Assembly (NCBI GenBank): GCA_035559795.1
Contig: DATMAR010000003.1
Coordinates: 496,001-560,000, forward strand
From: Fimbriimonadales bacterium
Lineage (GTDB): Bacteria > Armatimonadota > Fimbriimonadia > Fimbriimonadales > ATM1
Length of the DNA: 64,000 bases
Direction of reading: 5' to 3'
This document shows, piece after piece, positions 9,036 to 18,967 of the stretch. Below the pieces are notes generated by a model. The model was not told where the DNA came from, ran no database searches, and saw nothing but the letters and a program-made list of their open reading frames with translations. Every line of letters begins with the position of its first letter. The stretch's first letter is position 1. Both the position numbers and the translations under genes were made by a program.

Positions 9036-9242
9036 ATGCAAATCATTCTGAAATGCGAAGACCTTCATTGTTCGTCATGCGCTGAGAGTGTCAAAAAGGC
9101 ATTAAATGCACTCGAAGGAATCGAAAGGATCGAAGTGGACCTCGATGAACAAACCGTAATTGTCGACTTCGAGCCCCCCCTCGACGAAGAACGTATTAAA
9201 ATCACTTTGGAAGAAGCTGGATTCCCACCGGTTCCTGCATAA
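9036..9242 (+). CDS. Small heavy-metal-associated (CopZ-like) protein
   Basis: A 68-residue single HMA (ferredoxin-like) domain with the metal motif H-C-S-S-C near residues 11-15 (LHCSSCAESVKKALNALEGI). It probably passes Cu(I) to the neighbouring P-type ATPase. ATG 9036 is preferred because the GAGGTG site at 9024-9029 then has normal spacing; the GTG at 9027 lies inside that site. The ATPase begins 41 bases downstream on the same strand. Confidence 0.82.
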   Translation: MQIILKCEDLHCSSCAESVKKALNALEGIERIEVDLDEQTVIVDFEPPLDEERIKITLEEAGFPPVPA

Positions 9243-9283
9243 AATACAATCTGGATTTTTTGAATTAATCTCTAAATAAACCC

Positions 9284-11917
9284 ATGACGAGCACGCAAAT
9301 CATTACACTTATTTCAGGAAGCGGGCTCATCGCGCTCATCTATTGGTTCTTCTTCGGTCCGAGAAAAGCCGAAAAAGCGAAAGTTACTTCCGGTGTACAA
9401 GAAGTTCGCATCGTCGTAAGCGGTGCATATTCTCCATCGAGGATTAGCGTGGAAGTCGGCAAACCCGTTCGCTTAATTTTCGACCGACAAGAAGACGACC
9501 CATGTTCGGAACAAGTGCTGATTCCGGAATTTCGAATCCAAAAAGATTTACCTGCGTTTCGACAAACTTCAGTCGAATTCACACCCGACAAAGTGGGTGA
9601 ATTCCGTTTCACATGCGGCATGGGGATGTATCAGGGAACGCTCATCGTCCAAGAATCTCCGGAAAGTCGAGTAGCCCCCCCTAAAGAAACCCATGCAGCC
9701 CAACCGCAAAACACTCGTCGTATAGAACTCGCGATTAAAGGAATGACATGCGCCGCGTGTGTGAATCGCGTGGAAAATGCATTGAAAAAAGTCCCCGGAG
9801 TTTCCTCGTGCCACGTAAACCTCGCAACGGAAACTGCGATCGTCGAATGCTCCCCGGAAGTAAGCCCTCAACAACTCATCGCCGCGGTAGATAAAACGGG
9901 ATATTCGGCAGAACTTTACAAACACGACGAACAAGAAGAAACGCAGGAAAGAAATCGCGCCGTTCGTCTTTTAGGAATTAAATTTTGGGTCGGAATTCTA
10001 TTGACCGCACCGCTTATCATCGGCACGAATGTCCCAGGAATTCCTCATCCACCCATGTGGCTACAACTTTTGTTGACAACTCCGGTTATGGCTTGGGTGG
10101 GGGGGACAATATTCGTTCAAGCCGCGAAAGCATTGCGATATCGTGCCGCGGATATGAATACCCTCATAGCAATCGGAACAGGGGCTGCCTATACGTACAG
10201 CATATTCGCAACATTTTTCGCTGATACTCTAAAGAATGCGGGACTCGAACCAGCAGGTTATTACGAAGTCGCCGCCGCGATTATCTCTCTCACGATTTTA
10301 GGCAAATGGCTCGAAGCGCGAGCAAAAAGCGGCACTAGCGAAGCCATTCGCAAACTTTTACAATTACAGCCCAAAACTGCAAGAGTAATACGAGAGGGAA
10401 AAGAAGTCGAAATCCCCTTAAATAAAGTGCAGAAGAATGACATCGTAATCGTTCGCCCCGGAGAAAAAATTCCTGTGGATGGAGTTGTTATCGAGGGGGA
10501 AAGTGCGGTGGATGAAAGCATGCTCACCGGTGAGAGCATTCCTGTGGATAAAGGTGTCAACTCGAAAGTTTATGGAGGCACTCTCAACCAACAAGGCGCA
10601 TTGAAAATCAAAGCGACGGGCGTGGGGGAAGAAACAGCGCTCGCGCGAATCGTACAACTCGTAAGACAAGCGCAAGGCTCACGTGCACCGATTCAAAAAT
10701 TGGCAGACAAGGTAACAGGCATTTTCGTGCCCGTCGTTTTGATGATAGCGGTAGCGACCTTTACGATATGGTTCGGTGTTGTCAATACGACATTCACGCA
10801 TGCCATGGTGTATTTCGTAGCCGTTTTGATTATCGCTTGCCCATGTGCGCTCGGATTGGCAACACCCACAGCAGTCACTGTCGGAGTCGGTCGCGCTGCC
10901 CAATTCGGAGTTTTGATTCGTGATGCAGAAGCGCTCGAAAAACTGACACATGTCCAAATCGTCGTTTTGGACAAAACCGGCACGATAACGAGAGGCAAAC
11001 CGGAAGTTACCGAAATAGTCGCACAAGGAATCTCGGAAGACGAGGCATTATCCCTCGCTGCTGCAGTCGAATCGCAAAGCGAACATCCTTTGGCACTCGC
11101 TGTCGTCAACGCGGCAAAAGCGAAAAAACTGACAATTCCTAAGGTATCGAATTTCCATGCGATTACCGGAAAAGGAATCGAAGGACAAATCAACGGCAAA
11201 AAAATCGTCGTAGGTACACACCGACTCTTCGATGAGCTGGGTATTTCCCTCGACGGTTTGGCAGAAAAAGCCAATGAATTAGCAGCGGAAGGTCGCACTT
11301 CGGTCTTTCTCTCGATTGACGGAAAAACACAGGCGGTGCTTGCGATTCGAGATACACCGAAAGAAGAAGCAAAAGATGCGATTGCGAGATTGAAAACCCT
11401 CGTCGAACAAATTTGGATGATAACAGGTGACAACGAACAAACTGCGAAAGCGATTGCGAAAGAAGTGGGTATCGAACTTGTTATGTCTCAAGTGCTTCCC
11501 GAACACAAAGCGGCGAAAATTCAAGAACTCCAAGCAGAGGCATCTTCTGAAAATCGCACCCGCAAACTCGTTGCGATGGTGGGGGATGGAATCAACGATG
11601 CGCCCGCCTTAGCGCAAGCAGATGTCGGAATCGCGATGGGCTCGGGGACAGACATCGCAGTCGAAACAGCGGATGTAACTTTGATGCGCAGCAACCTTCA
11701 CGGCGTGCCCGATGCGATACTCCTCAGCCGAAGAGTGATGAAGACGATTAAACAAAATCTCTTTTTTGCATTCGTTTACAACACGCTCGGAATTCCTCTT
11801 GCTGCCATAGGTTTTTTGAATCCTATCATCGCTTCGGCGGCAATGGCGCTTTCCAGTGTTTCTGTCGTAAGCAACGCTTTGCGCTTGCGCAAATATAAAA
11901 TCAAAACCAATCCTTAA
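9284..11917 (+). CDS. copA: Cu(I)-translocating P-type ATPase with N-terminal cupredoxin domain
   Basis: An 877-residue copper exporter with an unusual N-terminus. Residues 7-25 form a membrane segment. Residues 40-123 form a cupredoxin-like domain with candidate ligands C74, C111, M113 and M115 ([10 protein letters not shown]). Residues 147-212 are an HMA domain with MTCAACV (C156, C159). The ATPase core follows: the TGES actuator loop, the intramembrane copper motif [11 protein letters not shown], the phosphorylation site DKTGTITRG, the SEHPLA N-domain motif and [26 protein letters not shown]-terminal hydrophobic pair completes the family's eight helices. Its last 17 bases overlap the convergent GH38 gene. 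Copper is the most likely substrate from CPC plus the CopZ-like neighbour. Confidence 0.94.
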   Translation: MTSTQIITLISGSGLIALIYWFFFGPRKAEKAKVTSGVQEVRIVVSGAYSPSRISVEVGKPVRLIFDRQEDDPCSEQVLIPEFRIQKDLPAFRQTSVEFTPDKVGEFRFTCGMGMYQGTLIVQESPESRVAPPKETHAAQPQNTRRIELAIKGMTCAACVNRVENALKKVPGVSSCHVNLATETAIVECSPEVSPQQLIAAVDKTGYSAELYKHDEQEETQERNRAVRLLGIKFWVGILLTAPLIIGTNVPGIPHPPMWLQLLLTTPVMAWVGGTIFVQAAKALRYRAADMNTLIAIGTGAAYTYSIFATFFADTLKNAGLEPAGYYEVAAAIISLTILGKWLEARAKSGTSEAIRKLLQLQPKTARVIREGKEVEIPLNKVQKNDIVIVRPGEKIPVDGVVIEGESAVDESMLTGESIPVDKGVNSKVYGGTLNQQGALKIKATGVGEETALARIVQLVRQAQGSRAPIQKLADKVTGIFVPVVLMIAVATFTIWFGVVNTTFTHAMVYFVAVLIIACPCALGLATPTAVTVGVGRAAQFGVLIRDAEALEKLTHVQIVVLDKTGTITRGKPEVTEIVAQGISEDEALSLAAAVESQSEHPLALAVVNAAKAKKLTIPKVSNFHAITGKGIEGQINGKKIVVGTHRLFDELGISLDGLAEKANELAAEGRTSVFLSIDGKTQAVLAIRDTPKEEAKDAIARLKTLVEQIWMITGDNEQTAKAIAKEVGIELVMSQVLPEHKAAKIQELQAEASSENRTRKLVAMVGDGINDAPALAQADVGIAMGSGTDIAVETADVTLMRSNLHGVPDAILLSRRVMKTIKQNLFFAFVYNTLGIPLAAIGFLNPIIASAAMALSSVSVVSNALRLRKYKIKTNP

Positions 11918-14057
11918 GCCTCTTAACCTTCCTCGTGCGACGGTGTCGGAGTATAGGCGTATCTAATAATACTAAAAACGAGGCATTCCAACTCGAAAGA
12001 ATCTCCCTTACTTCTCGAGGCTTCCCTTCTGTGATTCGAAAGCGGTATTCCATCCAACCGGGAGCCGATGACACGAAATTCGTATGCCAATAGTTATTGA
12101 AAAGATTTACCGCTATAACTCCATTTTGTCCCTCTATATTTTTCCCCCATTTTCCTGTGTTCGGACCGCCGAAATGAACGAGCGGTGCATCGGGAGTCCA
12201 AAACCCTATGGATGTATTTTCCTCGCAAACTATTTCGACCCCCCCTTGAACCACATGCCAGTCTTTGCAGGCATTCGGAAGTTCGTCTATTCCTGGACGG
12301 TGCCAAAAACCTCCCGTTTCTGCCCATACCTCCTTCGCTTTTGTCCATTCGAACCTCACGAAATCCGCGTGAGGTTTTCGAACCTCCGAACGCTTTCCGT
12401 GAAGAATGCATTCCATCACCTCGAATTCCTTCCACTTTCTAACCTCCGCCGAGAGTGTTTCCCAATTCGGCGTGCGAATACTCCATATCGAGGTAAGCCA
12501 AAGAGGCGTCTCGAACGAATTAATGAATTCGCATTCCCCATCGACTCGCTTGATCTCCGGATTTTCTTGGTCGCGCAAATCGTAGCGAGAACCGAGCGGT
12601 TCTTCGTAAATAAATTCGAACGGCATTTCCATTCGCAAATCGGATGGCTTTCTAAATTCTTTCGGAATAAACTCATGTTGTTTCAGAGTTATTAACTTCT
12701 CTTGTCTTTCTCTCGTGCCCTCCTCGAGCGGGAAGGGGGGGACGAATAGGATGCATCGCGCTTGCTTCCAAGGTTCATCCGGAAAATGCACGAATGCTCG
12801 AACGTTTATAGGGTTATCTTCGAATACAATCTCCCCCTCTTGAGAAAATTCCCACCGCGGAATCTCGATTTCGATACAATCCTGAACATGGTTTCCGTTC
12901 GGAAAGAAAATCGCACTCCCTTCTTTTCGTGCCCTTTCCAACGCCTCGTCCGCAAGGTTGCTCGACTCTTCGTATGCAAAATGTGCGCAAAGTCCTTTCT
13001 CGAACCATTGCCTTTTCGAATCCGGCGCTTCCGGTTCGCTAATCGAACGCCAACTTCCGAAAGTGTGTTCGAAATAAAGCCAACTATTTCGTTGAACCTC
13101 GTCGAAAACGCTTCCCGTTCGTTTCTCTTTTTCTTGTAAAAGTGTTTCAACCGCTCGCAGTTTTCTTCTCGCTTCGTATGCGCGCTGAGTTTCCAATGGA
13201 GCAGAAAGATGCCCATCCGACCACCAATCGGGAAGCGTCCCACGATATTCCGGCAAATTCTGCGCTTTCGATTCCAAATCGTCGAAAAACTCGTCAATCG
13301 TAGAGCATACGAATTCTATGCCCGTTTCTTTTTTGTGATTTTCGTTCCACCATCGAGACATTTCGCTCATCCATAAACCCGGTGTTGCGTTGTCATCAAG
13401 ACTTCCACCACCTTGTAATAAGCAGACAGGCAGCGAATAATTGACCTTTTCGAGTTCTTCTCGAAACTTCTTCACGCCCTCGATAAATTTATCCTTTCCT
13501 TCGTGCATCCGCAGTTCGTTCGCGCGCAAATAAATGAATCCATTGAAAACGAGAATCTTCCCCCCCGATTCTCCGCGCCAATAAAATGCATTCGGGCGCT
13601 CGAAAGGATAGCCCCCTCTATCCGTATTAATTGCCAAAACGAATCGTGTAACTCCGATTTCGTTCAGCAAATCCGGAAGAAGGGCTGTAATGCCGTTAAC
13701 ATCGCATTGCATGCCGCTGCGCAAAGGAAGTCTGTGTTCATCGCAGAATTTTTTCGATTTCGAAAGAAGTCTCCGCCAATCCGTTGCATCTAAATGGTCG
13801 GAACCATGAAAATAAGTAGCGGCAATCGAGATTCGCCCCCGTTTTACGTATTCGAAAAATTTGTCGGGAAAAGGATACGAATGGCGAAGAGCCTCGTCCA
13901 AGGGCCAAAAGCATTCCACAGTCCAGCGAAAATCGCTGTCCTTTTCGCAGTATTCGATCGCTTGCGCCAAATTTCGCATTTGAAGTCGCCAGACTTCGTC
14001 TCGGGGATGGGTGTATCCCAAATCGGTATGAGAATGCTGGACGAAATGCACTTTCAT
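11901..14057 (-). CDS. GH38-type alpha-mannosidase-like protein
   Basis: A 718-residue protein with a GH38 N-terminal catalytic domain. It has the metal-binding [10 protein letters not shown] motif (H10, D12 from ATG 14057), E-C-F-W-P near residue 48, and Q-C-D-V-N-G, whose D119 is the expected nucleophile. The C-terminal half is beta-rich and matches poorly to the well-known alpha-mannosidases. No signal peptide is seen, so a cytoplasmic role on mannosides is likely. A longer frame begins at TTG 14066; ATG 14057 is favoured. There is no Shine-Dalgarno, but TAGAAT lies eight bases upstream. The 3' end overlaps copA by 17 bp. Confidence 0.78.
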   Translation of the reverse strand: MKVHFVQHSHTDLGYTHPRDEVWRLQMRNLAQAIEYCEKDSDFRWTVECFWPLDEALRHSYPFPDKFFEYVKRGRISIAATYFHGSDHLDATDWRRLLSKSKKFCDEHRLPLRSGMQCDVNGITALLPDLLNEIGVTRFVLAINTDRGGYPFERPNAFYWRGESGGKILVFNGFIYLRANELRMHEGKDKFIEGVKKFREELEKVNYSLPVCLLQGGGSLDDNATPGLWMSEMSRWWNENHKKETGIEFVCSTIDEFFDDLESKAQNLPEYRGTLPDWWSDGHLSAPLETQRAYEARRKLRAVETLLQEKEKRTGSVFDEVQRNSWLYFEHTFGSWRSISEPEAPDSKRQWFEKGLCAHFAYEESSNLADEALERARKEGSAIFFPNGNHVQDCIEIEIPRWEFSQEGEIVFEDNPINVRAFVHFPDEPWKQARCILFVPPFPLEEGTRERQEKLITLKQHEFIPKEFRKPSDLRMEMPFEFIYEEPLGSRYDLRDQENPEIKRVDGECEFINSFETPLWLTSIWSIRTPNWETLSAEVRKWKEFEVMECILHGKRSEVRKPHADFVRFEWTKAKEVWAETGGFWHRPGIDELPNACKDWHVVQGGVEIVCEENTSIGFWTPDAPLVHFGGPNTGKWGKNIEGQNGVIAVNLFNNYWHTNFVSSAPGWMEYRFRITEGKPREVREILSSWNASFLVLLDTPILRHRRTRKVKRLKDWF

Positions 14058-14245
14058 AACTCGCAATTCTAACCCTTTAGAGTCGCGATAATTCTCTCGA
14101 GATTCTATCTTGCTAACGATTGCTCCTTGAAAAATCCATCACCTTAATTGCGTATTACAGTTCACGCGCCTGACGGTGCTCCTACGAGATTTCCTCTGTT
14201 TCGCAAGAGAAGTGTTTATTCCGGACAGGCGGTAAACTTTCTTCG

Positions 14246-15118
14246 GTGCGCGTCCTTTTTATACTCGCCATCTCGTGCCTATCCTGCATCGTCTTTTCCC
14301 AGGCGCCTTATGTTACGTTTTCTGCCGATTTGAACCCCCAACTCCGATTCGATAGTAGAGGACACGGAAAACTATATTGGTATGACGATACGGGCAACTA
14401 TTCCCGTGCTCGATTGAATGTTTTTTTGGAAAACGACTGGGTCCTTCGCATCCGTCAAAAACTCGCGCGCATCAACAATGACCCTGACAACTCGGGAATA
14501 GACGAACTCTTCTTGGAGAGAGCCTCCGAATGGCGATTCGGGAAACAGTATCTTCCATATGGTTCGAATCGAATTCTAAAAGAAAACGGATGGAGTGTGC
14601 GCTTAGATACAGAACTCGCATTCGCCGATTTACCCTTGGTTATCTCTTTCACTACGAATGGAAAAGGACGTCAGCAAGGAGTCGTACTGCGAATCGGAGA
14701 TTGGTTCGGAATATCCGCAGCAATCGGAAGTCATTTCGGAATCAACGCAACTTCGTTCACACAACTGCAACTCCCCGAGGAAGCGCTCGGTACAGGAAGA
14801 GGTTATCGCTTTATTTATGGCCTCGATGTCACGCGAAAGTTTCGAGCATTGCAAATCAGCGGAGAATATCTTCAAATGCGAAGACCGCATATCTTTTTAG
14901 ATAGAGAAGACGACATTGTAAATTTGTTAGTGCGCTATGAGTTTCCGTTCGGTCCTGCGCTCGAAGCAGAAGGGACAGTCGCAACCCAAAGCAAGCGAGA
15001 AAACTTAAAAATCTCATCGCAAATTCCTTTATCGAGAGAATTGTTTCTCGTACCTATGGCGATCTTTCGAAAACGAACCGGCACGATTTACGGTATCTCT
15101 GCTCAAGTGCGTTTATAA
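14246..15118 (+). CDS. Putative outer-membrane beta-barrel protein
   Basis: A 290-residue protein starting at GTG 14246 with a clear signal peptide (RVLFILAISCLSCIVFSQA). The rest has many short amphipathic stretches with alternating hydrophobic residues, such as ARLNVFLENDWVLRIRQKL, GVVLRIGDWFGISAAIG and IYGISAQVRL. This is the pattern of a small porin-like barrel. No family was recognised. It is followed after four bases by the coiled-coil membrane protein and then by the J-like gene, so the three are probably one operon. Confidence 0.65.
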   Translation: MRVLFILAISCLSCIVFSQAPYVTFSADLNPQLRFDSRGHGKLYWYDDTGNYSRARLNVFLENDWVLRIRQKLARINNDPDNSGIDELFLERASEWRFGKQYLPYGSNRILKENGWSVRLDTELAFADLPLVISFTTNGKGRQQGVVLRIGDWFGISAAIGSHFGINATSFTQLQLPEEALGTGRGYRFIYGLDVTRKFRALQISGEYLQMRRPHIFLDREDDIVNLLVRYEFPFGPALEAEGTVATQSKRENLKISSQIPLSRELFLVPMAIFRKRTGTIYGISAQVRL

Positions 15119-15122
15119 ATCT

Positions 15123-15842
15123 ATGAAGCCTCTCGCGTGGATTGTTGCTGGAGTTCTGATCGGCATCGGGTTCGGGGTGTCGTTAGGCAGTATCCTCGCT
15201 ACGATTCTGCTCGGGGTCGTAGGATTCGTTTTCGGAGCGCTCATCGGTTTTGCGCGTTCGCAAACTCTCGAAGCAAGTTCCTCTTCCATAGAAGTTTTAG
15301 ACACGAACAGCCGTATGCGATTAAGACCGATCGAAAAATTGCACGACGAAATACTTCGCTCGTTACGAGAAAACTCTTCGAATCCGATTCTCTCCGCTTT
15401 GGAATTCGATGTGCGCACGGATGTCGAAGAAATTTTCAATCGCTCTATCGAAATCTTGCGCGCAAGGCGCGCACTTCTCAAAATGATGGCGGGGCTCCCT
15501 TCAGCCCGCAACGCAATTAAACAACTCGAAGAAAAAATGCGAATGTCAAATAATGAAGAAGAACGTAAAGTTATAGAAAACTCCTTGAAACATCGGCAAG
15601 AAGAACTGCAAAATTACGAAAAAATGGAGGAGGAAAGAAAACGACTCGAGGCAGAACTCGATGAAGTGGAATCCGCCCTCGCAGAACTCCGCTCCCGAAT
15701 CCTTTTGACTTCTGCGCCGACACGAAAAGAAGGGCTTTCGACTTTCGAACAGCAGGAACTCTCCGAAACAATTCAACGCTTGCAACGCGTGAGTTCGGTT
15801 ATGCAACAATCTTTGGAATCCTTATCCCTCGAAAACTGGTAG
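15123..15842 (+). CDS. Membrane-anchored coiled-coil protein of unknown function
   Basis: A 239-residue protein. Residues 5-45 form two closely spaced hydrophobic, glycine-rich segments (IVAGVLIGIGFGVSLGSILATILLGVVGFVFGALIGFA). Residues about 95-180 are strongly charged and heptad-like (coiled coil), and a second helical stretch ends the protein. No catalytic motif is seen. It lies between a putative outer-membrane protein and a J-like protein, with gaps of four and two bases, which suggests an envelope-linked complex; this is inferred from context only. Confidence 0.6.
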   Translation: MKPLAWIVAGVLIGIGFGVSLGSILATILLGVVGFVFGALIGFARSQTLEASSSSIEVLDTNSRMRLRPIEKLHDEILRSLRENSSNPILSALEFDVRTDVEEIFNRSIEILRARRALLKMMAGLPSARNAIKQLEEKMRMSNNEEERKVIENSLKHRQEELQNYEKMEEERKRLEAELDEVESALAELRSRILLTSAPTRKEGLSTFEQQELSETIQRLQRVSSVMQQSLESLSLENW

Positions 15843-15844
15843 CG

Positions 15845-16303
15845 ATGGGAACGTTCGACCGCGCAGCACGAATTCTGAAAAGTTACATCAACCGTGAATG
15901 GGAACGGATTGAAAGCCTTTTCCAGGAGGAGGCTCGAAAAGAATTAGACGAATTTTTGACGCAGCAGGATTTTTCGAAAGAACTTCCACCCTCGGAGAGC
16001 ACCGATAAATTAGCCCCCCCTTTTTCTAAAACGGAAACGCGTTCCCTGTACGATCTGACTTGGAAAATGGATATTCCTACAGCGTATAGAATCTTGAATT
16101 TGACGCCTCGTTCGACATTGAGGGAACTCAAAACGTCTTATAAGCGACTGAGTGAAAGGAGTCAACCGGATAAGTTTCCCGAAGGGAGCGAAGAGCGGAA
16201 GAAAGCCGCCGTCCTGCATTTGCGTGTACAGGAAGCCTATGAACTTTTGCTCCCGGTTTTAGACCCGCGCTCGAAGCGTTTTCAGTCCTTAGATGTGGAG
16301 TGA
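15845..16303 (+). CDS. Degenerate J-domain protein
   Basis: A 152-residue protein whose C-terminal half (about residues 78-140) matches the DnaJ J-domain layout: A-Y-R-I-L-N-L-T-P, then T-L-R-E-L-K-x-S-Y-K-R-L, a loop, and R-V-Q-E-A-Y-E-L-L-L. The essential HPD tripeptide is QPD here, so ordinary stimulation of DnaK ATPase is doubtful. The N-terminal half is helical and charged. It could be a J-like scaffold rather than a co-chaperone. The last 176 bases are also read on the opposite strand as the C-terminus of dacB. Confidence 0.65.
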   Translation: MGTFDRAARILKSYINREWERIESLFQEEARKELDEFLTQQDFSKELPPSESTDKLAPPFSKTETRSLYDLTWKMDIPTAYRILNLTPRSTLRELKTSYKRLSERSQPDKFPEGSEERKKAAVLHLRVQEAYELLLPVLDPRSKRFQSLDVE

Positions 16304-17588
16304 GATTAGATAAAGACAGCGCGTATATCTTTTTCACCATCTCGTCTTGCAGTTCTCTAATCGTTTCTGCTTCCGCCGCATGGTGATTCACGAAAATCAC
16401 GAAAACGATTCTTCGCTTCGCGGGTTTTTCGATTTCCAAAATGCCTGCCAAATTCGACGCTCCTCGCAAAGTGCCCGTCTTTCCCCACAATTTCATACCT
16501 TCTAATCTCTTTTCGAGCGTTCCCACACCCGGAGTCGCTAAACAAGACAAAAAGCGCTCTCCTCGATAAGACGAGCACATTTTTTCGAGCAGTTTCGCTA
16601 TCGCGCGAGGAGTGATTTCATTCAAACGCGAGATCCCGCTTCCATCCGCTAAGCGGAATTCCTCTTTGGAAACCTCGCACTCCTGCAATTTTAGGGATGC
16701 TAACTCCAAAGAATCTTGCCACGAACCGGATTTGCCCGTCAAAGCCCCGGTCAAACGCAAAAGAGTCTCCGCATAGAAATTATCGCTTTCTTGCAAAGCC
16801 TTTTCCAAAAGGTTCGCTACAGAACGCTTGCGAATGACGACATGAGGAAATTTCGATAAATCTTTCGGTGCACGCAACCCTTTAGCGCGAAGAGGTTTCG
16901 AATGCAAAACCATTGCTGCAGCCATTCCTGAATCGAAGAGCGGAATCTCTGCTATTCGTTTTTCTTCGAGGTCTTTTAGCCCTGAAACAACGATATTGCG
17001 CCCCGATTCGCTGAATTCGATACTCTCGGTTTTGGAATCGAATGACAATGTGACTTTTATGCCGAAATTCCGCGGCAGTAGAAATGCTTTTCCGTCTTTC
17101 GCCCAAAGTTCCAACTTGCCATCGTTTATCGAAAGAGCACTTACATAAGGGCAATAGGATTGCGGTAAATCGCTGAGCATCCATCCGGGAGCATATCGCT
17201 CCGGACCGAATAAGTAATCATCGAACAACACTGTATCCTTAGAAGATATTTTCAAAACCTTTGCGGCGCTTCGCAATTCTTCTATGGTCAATCCAGGATC
17301 CCCCCCTCCGAGGATCTTGACGGTTTTCCCTTCACGCCATATTATCGTTTGTGGAGTGAATTCTGGTCCTAATCGTTCCCAAGCGGTCGCTGCTGTTACC
17401 AATTTGACGATGCTCGCAGGAGTGAAACGCTTTTCCGCATTGTGCTCGAAAAGAATATCCCCCCCTATTTCTTTTACGAATACTCCCACATGAGCGCGAA
17501 ACAAAGCCGGATGAGAAAGAACTTCCTGTAAATCCGACTGTAAGTTGCCTTGAAGGAAAAGATAAGTATAAAATGCGAAAACGAGCAT
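16128..17588 (-). CDS. dacB: D-alanyl-D-alanine carboxypeptidase/endopeptidase (PBP4, S13 family)
   Basis: A 486-residue penicillin-binding protein that trims or cleaves peptidoglycan cross-links in the periplasm. It has an N-terminal hydrophobic segment, the SxxK motif (ASIVKLVTAAT, about residue 59), an SxN motif (SDNFYAETLLR) and KTG (WGKTGTLRGAS). The order and spacing fit the S13 family. A GGAGAGG-type site precedes ATG 17588. The conserved fold should end near IFVNHHAAEAETIRELQDEMVKKIY; the remaining ~60 residues are low-similarity sequence read antisense to the J-like gene, as if the native stop had been lost. Confidence 0.88.
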   Translation of the reverse strand: MLVFAFYTYLFLQGNLQSDLQEVLSHPALFRAHVGVFVKEIGGDILFEHNAEKRFTPASIVKLVTAATAWERLGPEFTPQTIIWREGKTVKILGGGDPGLTIEELRSAAKVLKISSKDTVLFDDYLFGPERYAPGWMLSDLPQSYCPYVSALSINDGKLELWAKDGKAFLLPRNFGIKVTLSFDSKTESIEFSESGRNIVVSGLKDLEEKRIAEIPLFDSGMAAAMVLHSKPLRAKGLRAPKDLSKFPHVVIRKRSVANLLEKALQESDNFYAETLLRLTGALTGKSGSWQDSLELASLKLQECEVSKEEFRLADGSGISRLNEITPRAIAKLLEKMCSSYRGERFLSCLATPGVGTLEKRLEGMKLWGKTGTLRGASNLAGILEIEKPAKRRIVFVIFVNHHAAEAETIRELQDEMVKKIYALSLSNLTPHLRTENASSAGLKPGAKVHRLPVHANAGRRLSSALRSLRETYPVDSFHSVAYKTF

Positions 17589-17680
17589 TTCCTATTTTTA
17601 CCTCTCCTGCCGCCTCTGCCACGATAAGACATCTCGAATATCACTCTACGCAATAAAGTAATAAGAATCGATAATAATCT

Positions 17681-17808
17681 GGTTCCCCTTCGAGCGAAGA
17701 GCGGGAACTTTTGAGGAGGGGGTGAAAGATTTTTTCCCATGTGAAATATAAATTTTTATTTTTTATAACCCCCTCCGTAAAGTTCCCCCTGCTCGTGCAA
17801 GGGGAACC
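17681..17808. repeat. 128-bp imperfect inverted-repeat element (MITE-like)
   Basis: Two roughly 40-bp arms face each other: 17681-17722 begins GGTTCCCCTT and ends GGAGGGGG, and 17769-17808 is its imperfect reverse complement. Shared blocks are GGTTCCCCTT, GGGAACTTT and GGAGGGGG. The ~46-bp centre is A/T rich. It sits in the 340-bp gap between dacB and the parvulin gene. No transposase is encoded. It could be a MITE or a long hairpin; no target duplication was identified. I see no gene in 17589-17928. Confidence 0.6.
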
Positions 17809-17895
17809 GGTTTTCATTGAAAACGCCTTACCAGCAACAAAACACCCCGATACTTACACCAAGAGAAAGGTTAGGTTTTCATGTCTTTTACTTAT

Positions 17896-17921
17896 GCCTC
17901 GACAGTTTCTACAGTTGAGGC
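17896..17921 (-). terminator. Hairpin downstream of the parvulin gene
   Basis: GCCTCGAC and GTTGAGGC pair (one G-U) around a 10-nt loop, starting eight bases after the stop of the minus-strand isomerase gene. No U-run follows on the minus strand, so it may be a stabilising stem rather than a terminator. Confidence 0.35.
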
Positions 17922-17928
17922 TTTCTTC

Positions 17929-18816
17929 CTAAGGATGCTTGCCTTTGTCCACTTTATCCCCGGATGGCAATAGGAGATTTTCGACTTTCGCCTTCTCGTT
18001 GATTTCGCGATAGAGTTGCATCAAGCGGCGTGATATAAACCTGTTTTTCGCTACTTCCAGTTCGCTTTCCGTAGGAGGACCTATCGCATCCACACGAAAT
18101 ATCACAAACCCATACTGCGTATCGAAAGGTCCACAGATTTCGCCTTGTTTCAGTTGTCTCACTTGCTCGCGCGTTTCCTCCGGAAGTTCGACAAGGCTCA
18201 CCCACCCTAAACGACCGGCATTCGCCTTCGTCGTCGGGTCGTCGGTGAAAGTCATTACTGCGTTTTGCCAACTCTCACCGCCTTTAATTTGATTGTATGC
18301 TTGTTGCGCGCGCAATTTCGCTTCCTCTTTGTCCTTGTCTTCTTTTCCTTTCGGTCGAATAATAATCTGCGACAATTGCCGCAAGTCTTCAGGGTTGAAA
18401 CTTTTCAGTACGATTTTTCTTCCGAGAAGTTCTGCACGAGCCTGTATGTAATATCGCGTATAAGAAGTTCCTTGCAAACGGAGTTGCTCTTCGAGAGTTT
18501 TTCCCGGTGGCACACGCGCGCGCAGATGACCAATTTGCTGTTCGACTTGTGCAACGACTTCCTCGTGCTCTACAGTAATTCCTGCCTCCTTTGCAGCGTC
18601 TTCAATCATTGCCGCACCAATCAGAACTTGAAGAGTTTGATTCCCGAACCAATCCCAAAGAAATTTCTCTACTTCTTTTGCCTTGATATCCTTGCCGTTC
18701 AATTTGGCAATGATTTTGTCCGGCTCCGGAACGGGGAGCATCTTTTCTTGGGGAACAGAAAACGTGATTTGCGTTACTTGAATCGCGGCAGAAAGGAAGA
18801 AAATTGTCGAAAACAT
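17929..18816 (-). CDS. Peptidyl-prolyl cis-trans isomerase, parvulin (SurA/PrsA-like)
   Basis: A 295-residue exported chaperone-isomerase. It has an N-terminal hydrophobic stretch (MFSTIFFLSAAIQVTQITFS), a SurA-N-like helical region that keeps the NGKDIKAKEVEKFL motif, and a parvulin domain (about residues 145-245: LSQIIIRPKG, FTDDPTTKANAGRLGWVS, GPFDTQYGFVIFRV). It probably helps fold outer-membrane or secreted proteins, which fits the many envelope genes here. AAGGAG precedes ATG 18816. The first codons lack a lipobox, so it is soluble or held by an uncleaved anchor. Confidence 0.85.
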   Translation of the reverse strand: MFSTIFFLSAAIQVTQITFSVPQEKMLPVPEPDKIIAKLNGKDIKAKEVEKFLWDWFGNQTLQVLIGAAMIEDAAKEAGITVEHEEVVAQVEQQIGHLRARVPPGKTLEEQLRLQGTSYTRYYIQARAELLGRKIVLKSFNPEDLRQLSQIIIRPKGKEDKDKEEAKLRAQQAYNQIKGGESWQNAVMTFTDDPTTKANAGRLGWVSLVELPEETREQVRQLKQGEICGPFDTQYGFVIFRVDAIGPPTESELEVAKNRFISRRLMQLYREINEKAKVENLLLPSGDKVDKGKHP

Positions 18817-18967
18817 AAAGGACTCCTTGAGTAAGGTGATTTAAACATTTTCTATCTTATCACAACCACCCGGTCCAAAAGCAGTAACCCCTTAGCATTT
18901 ATGTCATCCCAGTTCAAGATTCGCAAATTTCCAAACTTTCTCCAAGTTTCTAGTGGCCTAGGGAGAG

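Noticed and set aside
17741-17932. Small + strand gene in the dacB-parvulin gap
   Set aside because: It is Lys/Phe/Pro-rich, has no ribosome site and lies over the inverted-repeat arm.
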